A stretch of 64,000 nt of DNA from Acetobacterium woodii DSM 1030 (lineage in GTDB: Bacteria > Bacillota > Clostridia > Eubacteriales > Eubacteriaceae), in contig NC_016894.1 in the NCBI RefSeq assembly GCF_000247605.1, positions 806,001-870,000 on the forward strand, given 5' to 3'. Of the stretch, positions 63,198 through 64,000 are shown piece by piece (the stretch's first letter is position 1; every line of letters starts with the position of its first letter). The position numbers and the translations under genes are program-made. The notes beneath the pieces are model-generated. The model ran no database searches and had not been told where the DNA came from. It was given only the letters and a program-made list of their open reading frames with translations.

Positions 63198-64000
63198 ATG
63201 GAAAAAGAAAATCAGGTTGGCAAATCAAAATCAATTAAGTTTAGATTATTGATTGTGCCATTAATTTGTGTGTTTTGTGGCGTTGTTCTAATTGGATTAA
63301 TCTCTTCCTATTTATCCAGAGAAAGTTTACTGACTGAAATGAGAGAAAATGGATTTGCTTCTTCACAGCGATTTGTCAACCGAATAGAAGGTAATCAAGA
63401 AGCGGTTAAAACCATGAATGAAATGATGGAAACGCAAATCCGTAGCATTGGCAATATTCTAATTGGCAATCGAGATAAAATTAATGATGCTTATCTAACC
63501 CAACTTGCCGCAGAAACGGGAATTGATCATATTTATTGGTATAACTCAACCGGAGAAATTATCAATGCCGCGAATGGCGAATATCTGGGATGGCAAGCGA
63601 CAGTTGGGGATCCAATTTACAATTTTATGATGAGTGGTGCACCAGAACTGATGGAAGAAATCCGCAAAAGCACCGAGTCGGACGAAACCTTTAAATACGG
63701 ATATGTGAGAAGCAGCACTGGCGAATTTGTTCAGGCTGGGGTTACCGCAAATCGGGTATTGGAATTGACTGAAAAGTTCGATTATCAGGCCTTAATTGAC
63801 GAATTGGCATCGGATGAAAGTGTTGTTTATGCCAGCTTTATCAATAAGGATTTAATTGATGTTGCCGATAGCAATAAGGATGATGTTGGAGTCAGTTATC
63901 AAGATGATGAAAACATCAAGAAAGTGGCAATTGATGGTGAAATGAGTGCCAATGAATATTACTATCAAGCAGCAGCGGCCAATGTTTATAATGTTATGTA
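63198..64000 (+). CDS. membrane sensory receptor with Cache-type domain, N-terminal part (runs off window)
   Basis: I translated this by hand; 267 residues lie in the window with no stop. A short cytoplasmic start (MEKENQVGKSKSIKFR) leads to one TM helix (LLIVPLICVFCGVVLIGLI) and a large external region with ESLLTEMRENGFASSQRFV and IYWYNSTGEIINAANGEYLG, the look of a double-Cache sensor. Such N-termini belong to chemotaxis receptors, sensor kinases or diguanylate cyclases; the output domain is outside. GAAGGGTGAATTTGCAG precedes the ATG. It follows the betaine genes and might sense one of their substrates, which is a guess. Confidence 0.75.
   Translation, partial: MEKENQVGKSKSIKFRLLIVPLICVFCGVVLIGLISSYLSRESLLTEMRENGFASSQRFVNRIEGNQEAVKTMNEMMETQIRSIGNILIGNRDKINDAYLTQLAAETGIDHIYWYNSTGEIINAANGEYLGWQATVGDPIYNFMMSGAPELMEEIRKSTESDETFKYGYVRSSTGEFVQAGVTANRVLELTEKFDYQALIDELASDESVVYASFINKDLIDVADSNKDDVGVSYQDDENIKKVAIDGEMSANEYYYQAAAANVYNVM

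Overview
The window looks like a chromosome segment of an anaerobic, low-to-moderate-GC Gram-positive acetogen, most likely Acetobacterium or a close relative. It carries several corrinoid-dependent methyltransferase modules (glycine betaine type and O-demethylase type), Fe-S enzymes of anaerobes (4Fe-4S L-serine dehydratase, NADPH-type glutamate synthase), a ChW-repeat subtilase and an NPKTG-anchored surface protein. This assignment is inference from gene content. I see no rRNA, tRNA, insertion sequence, prophage or CRISPR array.

Layout. 1-4.4 kb: an ABC-2 exporter operon (minus strand) divergent from a NarL-type two-component system. 4.5-6.3 kb: a PAS-PAS-GGDEF-HD-GYP protein. 6.4-8.6 kb (minus): a URO-D-fold methyltransferase-like protein, a short G3E GTPase and a His-rich protein, probably one metal-handling operon. 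9-13 kb: cardiolipin synthase, a nitrilase-family amidase and a large HTH regulator. 13.2-22.9 kb: a tightly packed nine-gene operon with an APC permease, a glutamine-synthetase-like ligase, a glutamate synthase split into three proteins (amidotransferase, GXGXG, FMN domains), a multi-subunit FAD/Fe-S amino-acid dehydrogenase and a RidA protein. Serine dehydratase (sdaAB-sdaAA) follows at 23.1-24.7 kb. 24.9-29.2 kb: a surface protein, a polysaccharide deacetylase, an AEC transporter and a DUF2284 protein.

29.8-31.6 kb and 41.8-43.5 kb hold two paralogous corrinoid protein plus methyltransferase I pairs in inverted orientation. Between them lie DAHP synthase, an alpha/beta hydrolase, a DUF389 protein and gltB-gltD. 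Both pairs have a roughly 270-nt leader ending in the same short element just before the corrinoid gene. The second pair sits beside a TetR gene and has a palindrome on its predicted start site. 44.8-47.7 kb: a membrane protein, a Pit phosphate permease with its DUF47 partner, and a candidate structured RNA with its own terminator. 47.8-52.4 kb: a BceAB-RS type antimicrobial-peptide sensing and resistance module. 52.6-54.8 kb: a secreted subtilase and a small protein. 54.9-63 kb: a sigma-54 activator divergent from mtgA-BCCT-mtgB-mtgC-BCCT, with a -24/-12 promoter. A sensory or chemotaxis receptor begins at 63.2 kb and runs off the end.

How it fits together. Methyl groups from glycine betaine (mtg) and probably from methoxylated aromatics (the paired modules) pass through corrinoid proteins to tetrahydrofolate and the Wood-Ljungdahl pathway. 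The 13-23 kb operon has the logic of the N-methylglutamate pathway of aerobic methylotrophs but with a different dehydrogenase, and is my best candidate for an undescribed system in this window.
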